A stretch of 64,000 nt of DNA, from positions 1 through 64,000 of the forward strand of contig NZ_BIXY01000028.1 in NCBI RefSeq assembly GCF_008326305.1, read 5' to 3'. Shown one piece after another: positions 1-9,108 of this stretch (positions are counted from its first letter, which is position 1; each line of letters opens with the position of its first letter). Under the pieces are notes generated by a model. It had not been told where the DNA came from and ran no database searches. It saw only the letters and a program-made list of their open reading frames with translations. This DNA is from Dictyobacter arantiisoli. Lineage in GTDB: Bacteria; Chloroflexota; Ktedonobacteria; Ktedonobacterales; Ktedonobacteraceae. The translations under genes and the position numbers were made by a program.

Positions 1-248
1 ACATTCAGGTGAGTATGAGCAGAAAAGGTGATTGTTACGACAACTCGATGATCGAGAGCTTTTGGGCAACACTCAAGAAAGAGTGTGCTGAGAAGGCTAT
101 TTTTTCCAGCCGCCATGAAGCCAAAAAAGTGATTTTTGAGTACATAGAAGTCTATTATCACAGGAAACGAAGACATTCTTCTTTAGGATATATGAGTCCA
201 GTTGATTACGAAAAACAAGAAAAAAAGACAGAGAATCATCTTTCTTGA
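1..248 (+). CDS. IS3-family transposase OrfB, 3' end (cut by window edge)
   Basis: The reading frame is open from base 3 and has no required start inside the window, so this is the C-terminal end of a transposase that begins upstream. It carries the typical IS3/IS150 OrfB integrase-core signature SMSRKGDCYDNSMIESFW, in which the Glu of IESFW is the last residue of the DDE triad, followed by the usual YYHRKRRHSSLGYMSPVDYE ending. The first two catalytic Asp residues would lie off the window. OrfB cuts and joins DNA ends during copy-out transposition. Whether the element is complete cannot be judged from here. Confidence 0.9.
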   Translation, partial: IQVSMSRKGDCYDNSMIESFWATLKKECAEKAIFSSRHEAKKVIFEYIEVYYHRKRRHSSLGYMSPVDYEKQEKKTENHLS

Positions 249-270
249 CAAATATCTTGTTTGTATGTTA

Positions 271-299
271 ATATATACGTATACGGAATACGTATATAT
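271..299. repeat. 12-bp perfect inverted repeat
   Basis: ATATATACGTAT at 271-282 is repeated in inverse at 288-299 with a 5-base centre. It lies 23 bases after the OrfB stop, between the transposase and a truncated host gene. It may belong to the right end of the IS element or act as a weak transcription stop. No following T-run is present. Confidence 0.6.
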
Positions 300-332
300 A
301 CAGAGAAATGATCGTTCTTTTCTCTTATTTGA

Positions 333-842
333 TGCATTTCCACTGACTCATTCTTTCCGTTTGAGTCCCCTCCAAAAACGGGTCAATTCCACTTTGAAGA
401 GCAACAACAGCGCTCCTGGTCGGATATTCGTGCTGAATCTGAGCGGATCTACGCTGAACTCATCACGTTGATCGAGCAACTCAGCGAAGAAGAGCTGACG
501 ATCTCCGATCGCTTCAGTTCGATTTCCGGGGAAAATCCGCTGTATGCAGCCTTCCTGGGCACTTTCTACGAACACGACCAGGAACATCGTGCACAGTATT
601 ATCTCGACCATCACGACCTCCCGCGGGCGATCCAGATTCGTGAGGATTGCGTGAACAAAATCATCCAGGCTGAGGTACCCGAATCGGTGAAAGGAAGCTT
701 CCTCTATAACCTGGCCTGCTTTTACGCAATGCAGAACCAATTGGAGAAAGCTACCACTCTCTTACAGGAAGCCTTGACACTCGCCCCTCGCCTCAAAGAA
801 TGGTCACTCAACGATCCCGAACTGGCTGCATTACGCAAGTAA
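333..842 (+). pseudogene. 5'-truncated helical-bundle/TPR protein
   Basis: The frame is open from base 333 but has no ATG or GTG start. The first possible start is a TTG at 468 that would cut into the recognisable part. The first half (about 396-620) is a helical segment with a YEHDQEHRAQYYLDHHD motif reminiscent of DinB/ClbS-like four-helix bundles. The second half is a single TPR-like helix pair (LYNLACFYAMQNQLEKATTL) ending in the DPELAALR motif common in TPR proteins. The missing N-terminus next to an IS3 right end suggests that transposition or a later deletion removed the 5' part. The exact family is uncertain. Confidence 0.5.
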
Positions 843-965
843 CCGGCTTGAGCAAACCTCTGAGCATAATGGAGAAGTGTAGATGCGTGCCGATGTCGCA
901 ACCGAGGTGCACTTTCCCGTTCCTCGTACGACCATTTACCCAACGCCACCAATCCCGATCTGTAT

Positions 966-1437
966 CTACGGGCTCACGGGCTCGGGGGACAGGGTGGCGC
1001 TGTCGATGCCAAGTTCGAGGGTGCGCAGGCGGGGGATGGGTGAGAGCAGTATCCAGAGAAAGTCCAGGGCCAGGCCGGTGGTACTAATCAAGAGCGTGGC
1101 TGGCAGGCCGATCCATTGTCCCAGAAAACCGCTGAGTAGTGCGTAGTGCGGCTATCGGAATGACGCCGTAGGTGAGCAGGCGATAGATGGAGGTCATGCG
1201 GCCCAGAAAGCGCGCCGGGGTGAGCGCCTGCCGCACACTGATCACGTGGACGTTGCAGCCTGTGACGCCCGCTCCGGTGAAAATGAATATCGCTGCCAGC
1301 ACCATGGTCGGTAGTATGCCTTGTCTATGAATAAAGGGGATGGGGAATGCAACAAACTTTGTGCATTCCCCCTGGCGCTCAGTTAGAATGAGGCGAGGGT
1401 AGCAAAAAAGGGAATCAAGACTCCTACTGATCCGCAC
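966..1437 (-). pseudogene. MFS transporter, C-terminal remnant with frameshift
   Basis: Reading leftward, residues such as NVHVISVRQALTPARFLGRM and YRLLTYGVIPIAAL match the conserved cytoplasmic-loop and TM10-11 region of EntS-like (DUF894) major facilitator exporters. Around 1138-1145 the frame breaks. In the next frame the protein continues as LLSGFLGQWIGLPATLL and FLWILLSPIPRLRTL, a normal end for this family, to a TAG at 966-968. Homology starts only near 1302, so most of the 12-TM protein is missing. This is a decayed fragment with no expected transport activity. Confidence 0.75.
1342..1371. repeat. 10-bp stem-loop
   Basis: GGGGAATGCA at 1342-1351 pairs with TGCATTCCCC at 1362-1371 across a 10-base loop. 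There is no T-run on either side, so intrinsic termination is not clearly supported. It sits at the upstream edge of the MFS remnant. Confidence 0.5.
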
Positions 1438-1457
1438 AACAGGTTGTTATGGTTTAA

Positions 1458-1736
1458 CTAGGGACAATAATCCCTGAAGGCATCTCGATAGCCTTGCTGG
1501 CTGGGTGTGGTTGAGGCATAGGCAAAAAACAGTGTGTGGCACAGTCCATTGTTAGCCGCCGATCTTCCATCGGCGAAGCCGTGCAGATAGCCGCAGGAGT
1601 AATCCCAATCCGCACAACCAGGAATAGATGCATGAACATGAGATGCGGCAAACACGCGCGGTGCCGCGAAAGAGGAAAAGGTCAGTCCACCGATGAGTAA
1701 CGCGCCAAACAACAAACAAAACAGTGTTCTACGCAT
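1458..1736 (-). CDS. small secreted protein of unknown function
   Basis: A 92-residue protein begins with a classical Sec signal: MRR, a hydrophobic stretch LFCLLFGALLIGGLTFSSF and a likely cleavage near AAPRVFAA. The mature part is about 60 residues, has four cysteines (GCADWDYSCGYLHG, GLCHTLFF and a C-terminal DYCP) and could be disulfide-linked outside the membrane. I do not recognise the family. The strand matches the neighbouring MFS remnant, but about 290 bases separate them and nothing links their functions. The start ATG follows an AGGAGGGAC-type ribosome-binding site (bases 1737-1745). Confidence 0.65.
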   Translation of the reverse strand: MRRTLFCLLFGALLIGGLTFSSFAAPRVFAASHVHASIPGCADWDYSCGYLHGFADGRSAANNGLCHTLFFAYASTTPSQQGYRDAFRDYCP

Positions 1737-2070
1737 AGTCCCTCCTTGTACTGGCTACATCAGACCCAAAGGTCTACCATACCATCAGTATACTGACGCG
1801 TCCAAATCGGCAAACAGGCACTCATCCAAAAGCCAGCCTGCACTCTGGCAACCAGCGCTTATCGACTGACATGATCGGACACCGTTTCCCGCAACCGTTC
1901 GCATCCGTTGCACGTCACGCATCGGATGTACACCGAAGAGGATTTTGCACTCTCGATTAAAGTAGGTTCGACAAAGAGCAAGATCGAAGAAGTTTTGATC
2001 CCTCCTCCATGGTACGATACTGACACTTCCACTCATGGAAGCACATCATTGAAGCAAGGAGCAGACACCC
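1737..2070. other. intergenic region, divergent spacer
   Basis: This 334-base spacer separates the secreted protein from the rightward DinB gene. It holds ribosome-binding sites at both ends (an AAGGAGC-type sequence near 2056 for DinB). Short open frames on both strands show no recognisable protein. I see no repeats or RNA signature. Confidence 0.5.
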
Positions 2071-2586
2071 ATGACAGAACAGACATCTCCTCTCGTCACG
2101 TTCTATAAACGGGGCTGGGAGAACTATCAGCACGCTCTGGTCCAAACCATCGCCCTACTTTCATCTGAACAACTTTTCCTGCCACTGGCAGCACATCAAC
2201 GCTCGATTGGAGAGCAGCTTGCCCATCTGATCGATGCACGCATCTTCTGGTTCTCTGGGTGGATGGGGGAAGGAGATCCCAATCTGGCCCACTGGAACGA
2301 TGACGAGCAAGCCATGCGCGAGGCCGCTTCTCTGGTTGCCATATTTGAGAAGACCTGGCACGTGATCTCTTCAGCCCTGGACCGCTGGACTTCCGCTGAT
2401 CTGGAGCAGCTTTTTCCTCCTCCGGCCTCGCATCAGGCATGGCTCCAGAAGCACGGGTTCGAAGAAGAGCCTGCACACACCCGGCAGTGGATTGTCTGGC
2501 ATGTCATGGAGCATGAGATCCACCATGGAGGCGAACTATCCCTGGCCTGGGGAACATACGGTCTGGACAGTTTCTATACCTGGTGA
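2071..2586 (+). CDS. DinB-family four-helix bundle protein
   Basis: This 171-residue protein has the DinB/YfiT fold signature. The expected metal triad is visible as His52 (EQLAHLID) and the pair His148 and His152 in WHVMEHEIHHGGEL. Families with this fold include thiol-dependent S-transferases using bacillithiol or mycothiol, and damage-inducible proteins of unknown activity. The substrate here cannot be read from sequence. Length is normal (150-175). It is a single gene, followed at once by a transposase remnant. The start ATG is supported by an AAGGAG sequence about 10 bases upstream. Confidence 0.8.
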   Translation: MTEQTSPLVTFYKRGWENYQHALVQTIALLSSEQLFLPLAAHQRSIGEQLAHLIDARIFWFSGWMGEGDPNLAHWNDDEQAMREAASLVAIFEKTWHVISSALDRWTSADLEQLFPPPASHQAWLQKHGFEEEPAHTRQWIVWHVMEHEIHHGGELSLAWGTYGLDSFYTW

Positions 2587-2640
2587 ATATTCTGGTAGGC
2601 GTGCCTGGTGCTAGACTGCTCCTGGCTGGACTGGAGCCGG

Positions 2641-2953
2641 AGAAGATGCGACAAAAGCCCGGACCCTTGCGGTCAAGAACGAGAATGATGAGGGAGAAGT
2701 GTGCGACTGCTCTGACACAGACATATCTGGGGAGCAGTATCGTCGAATCAAACAGCGAAAGGGAACAAAGCGAGCGGCCATGGCCGTTGCCCATAGTATC
2801 CTGGTGATCTTTTACCACATGATGATCCGAGAACAACCGTATCAGGAAAAAGGTGTGGAGTTTTTCCATCAACTGGATGAGCATCGTGGACCTGATCACT
2901 TCGTCCGGCGCTTACAACAATTAGGCTATCAGGTGATTGCACCCGCCTCCTGA
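2641..2953 (+). pseudogene. IS110-family transposase, C-terminal remnant
   Basis: Two frames must be joined. One reads CATALTQTYLGS and the other continues as EQYRRIKQRKGTKRAAMAVA then HSILVIFYHMMIREQPYQEK and VRRLQQLGYQV to a TGA at 2951. This order (short Tyr-rich stretch, RRxGxKRA, AxxHSILVIxYH) is the C-terminal end of IS110/IS116/IS902 transposases, DEDD enzymes with a serine nucleophile. The N-terminal DEDD domain is absent and a frameshift lies near 2733, so the fragment is dead. Confidence 0.75.
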
Positions 2954-3326
2954 ACCCCATAGAACAGAGAGGTGAGTCCATCCCTGATAAACTGCGCCAT
3001 CGAAGATGGCGCAAGGGGGATTTTTCTGTCTTTTTTCAACAGCGTTTTCAGAAGAAATGCCCTGAAATCTCGACCGTTTTTGCCCTGAAACATACACACT
3101 TGCTCTGAATCATGAGCATTAGGACAACGTTTCCTGGGAAAGCCGCTCCCCATCTGATATACTGTTCCTGAGCGTTGTAAATGGTGTACGCGTATCTCCG
3201 ACGGTCTGGCTGTTGGAACACTTCATTTACCGCTTGTGCGGGAGGGAGACTGATGGTTACACCGGAATTTACACTATGAGGCGAACTTTCCCCCTTTTTT
3301 ATCCCTGAGCGACTCGTTTTCTACCT
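2954..3326. other. intergenic region without recognisable gene
   Basis: These 373 bases follow the IS110 remnant and precede the 3' end of a leftward regulator gene. Open frames are short and unlike known proteins. No clear repeat or terminator was seen. Confidence 0.4.
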
Positions 3327-4190
3327 TTATATGCTCTTCCTTCTACCAGCCATTTGGACCTCTATTGGCTGCGTCAAGCGAATCAGCTTCTTCTCCGTCT
3401 CCGCTTCTGCTGGGGTAAAGATAACCATTTGTAAATCTGGTGCATCAATCACCTGAAACATGCTTGGTTGAAATGCTAATTGCCCAATCAGAGGATGATG
3501 CAGTTTTTTATGCCCCAAATACACTGACTGTATATCATGCCTCGACCACCACTCCCGAAAATCCGGGCTCTTCTGCTGAAGCTCCTCTACCAGAATCTTG
3601 AACCATGGCTCGTTTACATAGCGATCCGTACTTGCACGAAACATGGCTAGTATCCATTTTGCATCGTTCTCCCAATCGTAAAGCATTGTGCGCAGCAATG
3701 GATTGGTGAATAGTGAGCGTGGAACATTACGCTCATGCATCAATTACTCGTCAAATCCTGAAAAGACGGAGCGCATAGCCTGATTCCAACCTATGATATC
3801 CCAGCGTGGATTGATGATATAGGCAGGAGAATTGCCCATTGTATCGAGAACATTTTGGAGTTGAGGGCTGATCTGGCTTGTAAAAGGATATGGATCGGCT
3901 GGCACCTCTTCTCGTGCCAGGACGAAGAGATGATGACGCTCGGCTGCATTCAGGTTAAATACTCGTGCCAGGCTTTCGAGAACCTGTGGCGAGACGATGA
4001 TATCCTGCCCTTGCTCTAATCTCGTATACCATGTTACTCCTATCCCTGCGAGCTGCGACAACTCTTCTCTCCGCAATCCTGGCGTGCGACGGCGCGACCT
4101 AACAGATAATCCCGCCGCTTCGGGCGAGATCCGTTCTCGTCGTGTTCGTAAAAAGTGCGCCAGTTCTTGATGTCGTTGTGTATCGTTCAT
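3327..4190 (-). pseudogene. MmyB-type XRE regulator split by one in-frame TAA
   Basis: Residues 1-148 contain an N-terminal HTH_31/XRE domain (LRTRRERISPEAAGL, RRTPGLRREELSQLAGIGVTWYTRLEQG) and the start of the MmyB-like ligand-binding domain (NPRWDIIGWNQAMRSVFSGFDE). A TAA at 3744-3746 stops it. The same frame resumes with TTG-ATG and continues for 138 residues as the rest of the MmyB PAS-like domain (HERNVPRSLFTNP, WILAMFRASTDRY, VYLGHKKLHHPLIGQL). Together the parts equal the usual 280-290 residue protein. It is divergent to the aldo/keto reductase at 4348, the usual target arrangement. It is probably inactive, unless readthrough or restart supplies both halves. Confidence 0.85.
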
Positions 4191-4242
4191 TGCTGCTTCT
4201 TTATATTCCTAGCCTGACAGTTTTTATACCAGGATAATCTAA

Positions 4243-5334
<1,092 letters not shown>

Positions 5335-5418
5335 TCGCCTGTCGTTTTCATTGATTGATCAGCGATGGGATATACGTATCCCATCGCTAAAATTTGGACT
5401 CTCCCGCACTTTCCATCT

Positions 5419-5494
5419 TAAACTATGCCATAAAGACAACAATATTACCGCTATTCTTCAGGCTGCGTTGGATTTGTTTGAGGAGAAAGGCTAG
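5419..5494 (+). pseudogene. TetR regulator N-terminal scrap
   Basis: The frame reads HKDNNITAILQAALDLFEEKG and then hits TAG. This matches only the first helix of TetR DNA-binding domains (xxRxxILxAALxLFxEKG). The remainder of the domain is absent. It is a very short remnant and the assignment is tentative. Confidence 0.3.
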
Positions 5495-5561
5495 CCTGAA
5501 ATCTGGCAACAGGATTCATTCCGATCAAAATAGAAGAATGTGTTGCCAGCGCGCAGCTCCA

Positions 5562-6671
5562 TCAAAAAGAGGCAAGTGTATTCGGGATGGTCGGTGCTTT
5601 GACCGCTACCTGCTCAACATCATGACTATCTGAAGGAGAAACTATCGCATGACCAATGATGGCTCCTTTTTCTTTGCATGCCTCCAATTGTGCTTGCGTC
5701 ACCCCTTTCACATTATATAATCGCGCATTCGTCCAGACTTTCACAGTCGATAGATCAACGTTTGTCAGGTCAGCCCCATTAAGATCCGCCTCGCACAGGT
5801 TCGCGCCATAGAGATCAGCACCTGCGAGGTTCGCTCCACAGAGGTTTGCGCCAGAGAAATTCACACCATTTAGATTGGCTTTCCGCAGATTGGTCGAGCG
5901 CAGGGTCGCCTTCCTTAAAGAGGCCTTGGGTATCCAGAACCGTTGCAGATCGGCACTGGAAAGATAGGCATGATCCAATTGAATACGGGCGGCATCCAGG
6001 TAGCGAGGATGCTCTTTGAGCCAATCCCGTGCCAATGGATAGGATTCTTTTAATACCGTGACGAGCGCCTGGCTCAATGATGTGAGAGGTTCAGGTACCT
6101 TTGGATTGATGGTACGCAGTCGCAAGTGCGCAACTGCCAGATCAAAAGCCTGGCTATAAAACTGTTCATATCCTTTACCTTCACGCACAAATGTGCGCAG
6201 CAGAATCGCCGCACCCACCTGTGAAGCCTCACTGGTACTCCCCAATCCTTCAACAACCTTTTGAAACCGTTCTTCAACCTGCTTCTCGCGTTCAGCCTGC
6301 TGATCCACTCGCTGCTGCCTCTCGGCTTCATAGCGCTTCTCGCGCTCAGCCTGCTGATCCCTCAGATAACGCCATACACCACCCAGCACAGTCGACAGGC
6401 CAATCAAAATAGAGAGCGGCGTCGCAAGATTTGTCCATGCCGACCAACTATTCTGATTTTTGAGCTGTTCTACCTGCTGCGCAAGTTGCTCTTTCTGCAA
6501 GGCGGTCACCGTTGCATCCACCGTTGGAGTATCCTGAACTCTGGTAAAACTTTCCGCTGCAACTCTTTCGTGCGCAACAGCAGATGGAGAGAACCAGATC
6601 AAAAGTACACACAGAAAAACACCACCAACCAGGAATACACTCCATATCCTGATACAGGTTCGCCGATCCAT
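5562..6671 (-). CDS. membrane-anchored pentapeptide-repeat protein
   Basis: This 369-residue protein has an N-terminal hydrophobic anchor or signal (residues 9-28), a second membrane segment (about 82-103), and a charged Glu/Arg/Gln-rich coiled-coil stretch (104-145, repeated QQAEREK). An alpha-helical part (150-225) and a block of pentapeptide repeats A(D/N)Lxx (about 226-310, e.g. ANLNGVNFSGANLCGANLAG) follow. Pentapeptide blocks fold into a right-handed beta-helix and usually serve as interaction surfaces. This architecture is common in Ktedonobacteria and cyanobacteria, but no function is established. It stands alone, leftward, between two unrelated units. Confidence 0.8.
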   Translation of the reverse strand: MDRRTCIRIWSVFLVGGVFLCVLLIWFSPSAVAHERVAAESFTRVQDTPTVDATVTALQKEQLAQQVEQLKNQNSWSAWTNLATPLSILIGLSTVLGGVWRYLRDQQAEREKRYEAERQQRVDQQAEREKQVEERFQKVVEGLGSTSEASQVGAAILLRTFVREGKGYEQFYSQAFDLAVAHLRLRTINPKVPEPLTSLSQALVTVLKESYPLARDWLKEHPRYLDAARIQLDHAYLSSADLQRFWIPKASLRKATLRSTNLRKANLNGVNFSGANLCGANLAGADLYGANLCEADLNGADLTNVDLSTVKVWTNARLYNVKGVTQAQLEACKEKGAIIGHAIVSPSDSHDVEQVAVKAPTIPNTLASF

Positions 6672-6809
6672 AAGCCATCAAACCATCACTTTCGCTTCTT
6701 CTTCCTTCTACCATATCATCTTTTTTTCTCCACTTCCACCCATAGAAAGACAAAATTCCACGCATAGAGATGTATGGGTATCAGTATAAAGGGCGTACAA
6801 CTATCTGAG

Positions 6810-7475
6810 TTATTTTCCTCTCCCCATTCCTCCCATGATTCCCTCACGCCATGCATAGATAGCAGCCTGTGTCCGATCCACGACATGCAGTTTGCTCAGG
6901 ATGTTATTGACATGGCTCTTTACAGTTCGCTCCGTAATAACCAGGCGTTCTGCAATTTGACCATTGGATAATCCTTGCGCAATACACTTGAGCACCTCTC
7001 GTTCACGCTCACTGAGCGTCGCATAGAGGCGCGATGTTTCCCTTGTTTGCCCGTGCAGATCCTGTAGCATCCGTGTGGCGATCGATGGATGTAAAACTGC
7101 CTCTCCCCGGGCTGCTTTGCGTACCGCAACGGCAATGTCACCCAGGGCAACTCCTTTTAAAAGATAAGAAAGCGCGCCAGCACGGATCGCGGGAAAAATA
7201 TGTTCATCTTCGTGGTAAGAGGTTAAGACGATAATTTGAGAATGGGGGCTGTGCTGCTTCAACAGATGAGTTGTCTCAACCCCATCCATGCCAGGCATTA
7301 GCAGATCTATCAAAATGACATCTGGTACGAGTTGTGCCACCAGAAGCACAGCTTCAGCACCTGAACCGACATCGCCGACCACTTCAAAATCTTCTTCTGT
7401 CTCCAAAAGGGTCCGTATACCATGACGGACAACCGCATGATCGTCAACAATCAAGATCGTAATGGGATCAGGCAT
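6810..7475 (-). CDS. NarL/FixJ-family response regulator
   Basis: This 221-residue DNA-binding response regulator has a receiver domain at residues 5-120 with the acidic pair Asp11-Asp12, phospho-acceptor Asp57 (VILIDLLMPGMDG) and conserved Thr/Lys positions (VLTSY, LLKG). The LuxR-type HTH at about 152-205 reads LSEREREVLKCIAQGLSNGQ then RTVKSHVNNILSKLHV. The start ATG abuts the kinase stop codon with no spacer, so the two are translationally coupled. With the kinase and the ABC transporter upstream it forms a four-gene unit. It likely controls that unit or envelope-stress genes (inference). Confidence 0.92.
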   Translation of the reverse strand: MPDPITILIVDDHAVVRHGIRTLLETEEDFEVVGDVGSGAEAVLLVAQLVPDVILIDLLMPGMDGVETTHLLKQHSPHSQIIVLTSYHEDEHIFPAIRAGALSYLLKGVALGDIAVAVRKAARGEAVLHPSIATRMLQDLHGQTRETSRLYATLSEREREVLKCIAQGLSNGQIAERLVITERTVKSHVNNILSKLHVVDRTQAAIYAWREGIMGGMGRGK

Positions 7476-9002
7476 CTACACATTTCCTCTCATCTTAGCT
7501 TCTACTTTGTCTGGTTTTTCGGCTGCGGAATATGGCAAAGGTATAGAGACAGTAATCAGCGTTCCCTGCTCCGAACTCTCCACGATCAAGTTACCCATAA
7601 GATGCGCTATGCGTTCCTGCATGCTCGCTAATCCAACCCCTTTGCCCCAAGCCTGCGGTACCGAGAAACCTTTGCCATTGTCGCTTATGGAAAGCCGGAA
7701 TTGCTCCAGTTCCCAGAACAGGATAATAGCAACCTGCCGGGCCTGGCTGTGCCGTGCAACATTGGCAAGCCCTTCCTGAATTACTCGATAAAGCGTTACT
7801 TCCATATCAAGTGGCGTGACTTGCTCTCCTTGTACATGAAGTTCAGTCGCAATACCAGTCTGACTGGACCAGTCATTGAGATAGGCACGCGTAGCTGTCA
7901 CCAGTCCCTGGCTGGCAATGGCAGCAGGGCGCAGTGCTGAAATCAATTCGATCAATTCTCGTTGGATACGCTCGGCAATCTGTTCGGCTTCCTGGAGATG
8001 TTGGGAGGCTTTTTGCGGATTGCGCTCCAGGATAGTGCGAGCGGCATGAACGAGTAACGCATTCGAGAAGACCTGTTGTTTGACCGAGTCATGCAGGTCG
8101 AGTGCCAGTCGATTACGCTCCTCAACCACAGCCAGCGATAGTCTACTGCTGAGAAGAAATTGTAACTGCTCTACCATCCGATTGAGATCGCGCGTGAGTT
8201 GCCCCAGTTCATCTGTCGATCTGTCCTTCACCGCCACAGTGAAATCACCCCGACTCCAGGCCTCTGCCGCACGAGTGATACGCTCAAGTCGCCGCGTGAG
8301 ATTTCGTGAGATAAGCAAGCCAAACAAGGTGCCAAAAGCGCTCGCAAACAGCATAAAATAGAGTCCCTCTGGATGGAGGTAATCCAGCAGTGCCGAACCG
8401 AAACTTTGCCAGAAAGTGTCTGTCGTATTCTGCACGGGCGGGGGACCATGAAAGATCATAACAAGGGCACCACTCTGCTGCTTCCCATCACCCACAAGCA
8501 ATTCCATGCGCAGGCTCTCACCGGACAGCAAGTGACCTGTGAGCGTAAATGTACTTGTATTATTCTGCCGCATCCAATGCTGGATAAATACCTCAATTTG
8601 AGAGAGCTGGAGAAGCTTCTCCCTTTGCTCATCCACTGTTCTGGCACAATGCAATGTGGGCGATGCGAGAAGAACGGTAGTACCGCAGGCAGTTGAAGCC
8701 AGAATCTGCCCCCGGCTATTAGTGACTGCGAGAAAGGAAAGGGAAGGATAAGCCGTATGTAGCGCATCAAAAGCAGGAATGGCTATCCAATAACGGAGTG
8801 CATCGGGATTAGCGGTGGGCTGTTGCAGATAAGAGGCAAAACGCTGCATATCTTGCTTGTTCAGGGAAGAGGAATCATTGATACGACCACGCTGGACCTC
8901 CTGAATGGCCGGGATCAGCGTGGTTGCGATTTCAATGCTGAGGGTGGCTACGAGCGAGACTAATACATAAGAGAATGCGAACTGTCTAAAAAGTTTCCCC
9001 AT
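7476..9002 (-). CDS. NarX/DesK-type sensor histidine kinase
   Basis: This 508-residue kinase has TM1 at about residues 10-30, an extracellular sensing region (31-205), TM2 at about 212-231 and a HAMP linker (231-285). The HisKA_3 dimerisation helix carries phospho-accepting His304 in ERNRLALDLHDSVKQQ. The HATPase_c domain has an N-box-like EGLANVARHSQA, G1 SDNGKGFSV and G2 GVGLASMQERI. This kinase class pairs with NarL-type regulators, and one starts directly at its stop codon. A 106-base gap separates it from the ABC permease upstream on the same strand, so it is probably co-transcribed but could have its own promoter. Confidence 0.92.
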   Translation of the reverse strand: MGKLFRQFAFSYVLVSLVATLSIEIATTLIPAIQEVQRGRINDSSSLNKQDMQRFASYLQQPTANPDALRYWIAIPAFDALHTAYPSLSFLAVTNSRGQILASTACGTTVLLASPTLHCARTVDEQREKLLQLSQIEVFIQHWMRQNNTSTFTLTGHLLSGESLRMELLVGDGKQQSGALVMIFHGPPPVQNTTDTFWQSFGSALLDYLHPEGLYFMLFASAFGTLFGLLISRNLTRRLERITRAAEAWSRGDFTVAVKDRSTDELGQLTRDLNRMVEQLQFLLSSRLSLAVVEERNRLALDLHDSVKQQVFSNALLVHAARTILERNPQKASQHLQEAEQIAERIQRELIELISALRPAAIASQGLVTATRAYLNDWSSQTGIATELHVQGEQVTPLDMEVTLYRVIQEGLANVARHSQARQVAIILFWELEQFRLSISDNGKGFSVPQAWGKGVGLASMQERIAHLMGNLIVESSEQGTLITVSIPLPYSAAEKPDKVEAKMRGNV

Positions 9003-9108
9003 GATTTCCTCTCAACGCACAACAGCTATGTCCTAGTATAACACGAGAAAAACACCATTTTGCTCTTCAATGCACCAATTAATTATTTTCCTCAGGAAGA
9101 TGGACCTT

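Noticed and set aside
800-1146. Rightward open frames over the MFS remnant
   Set aside because: The leftward strand gives clear MFS homology in two joined frames; the rightward translations are unlike proteins.
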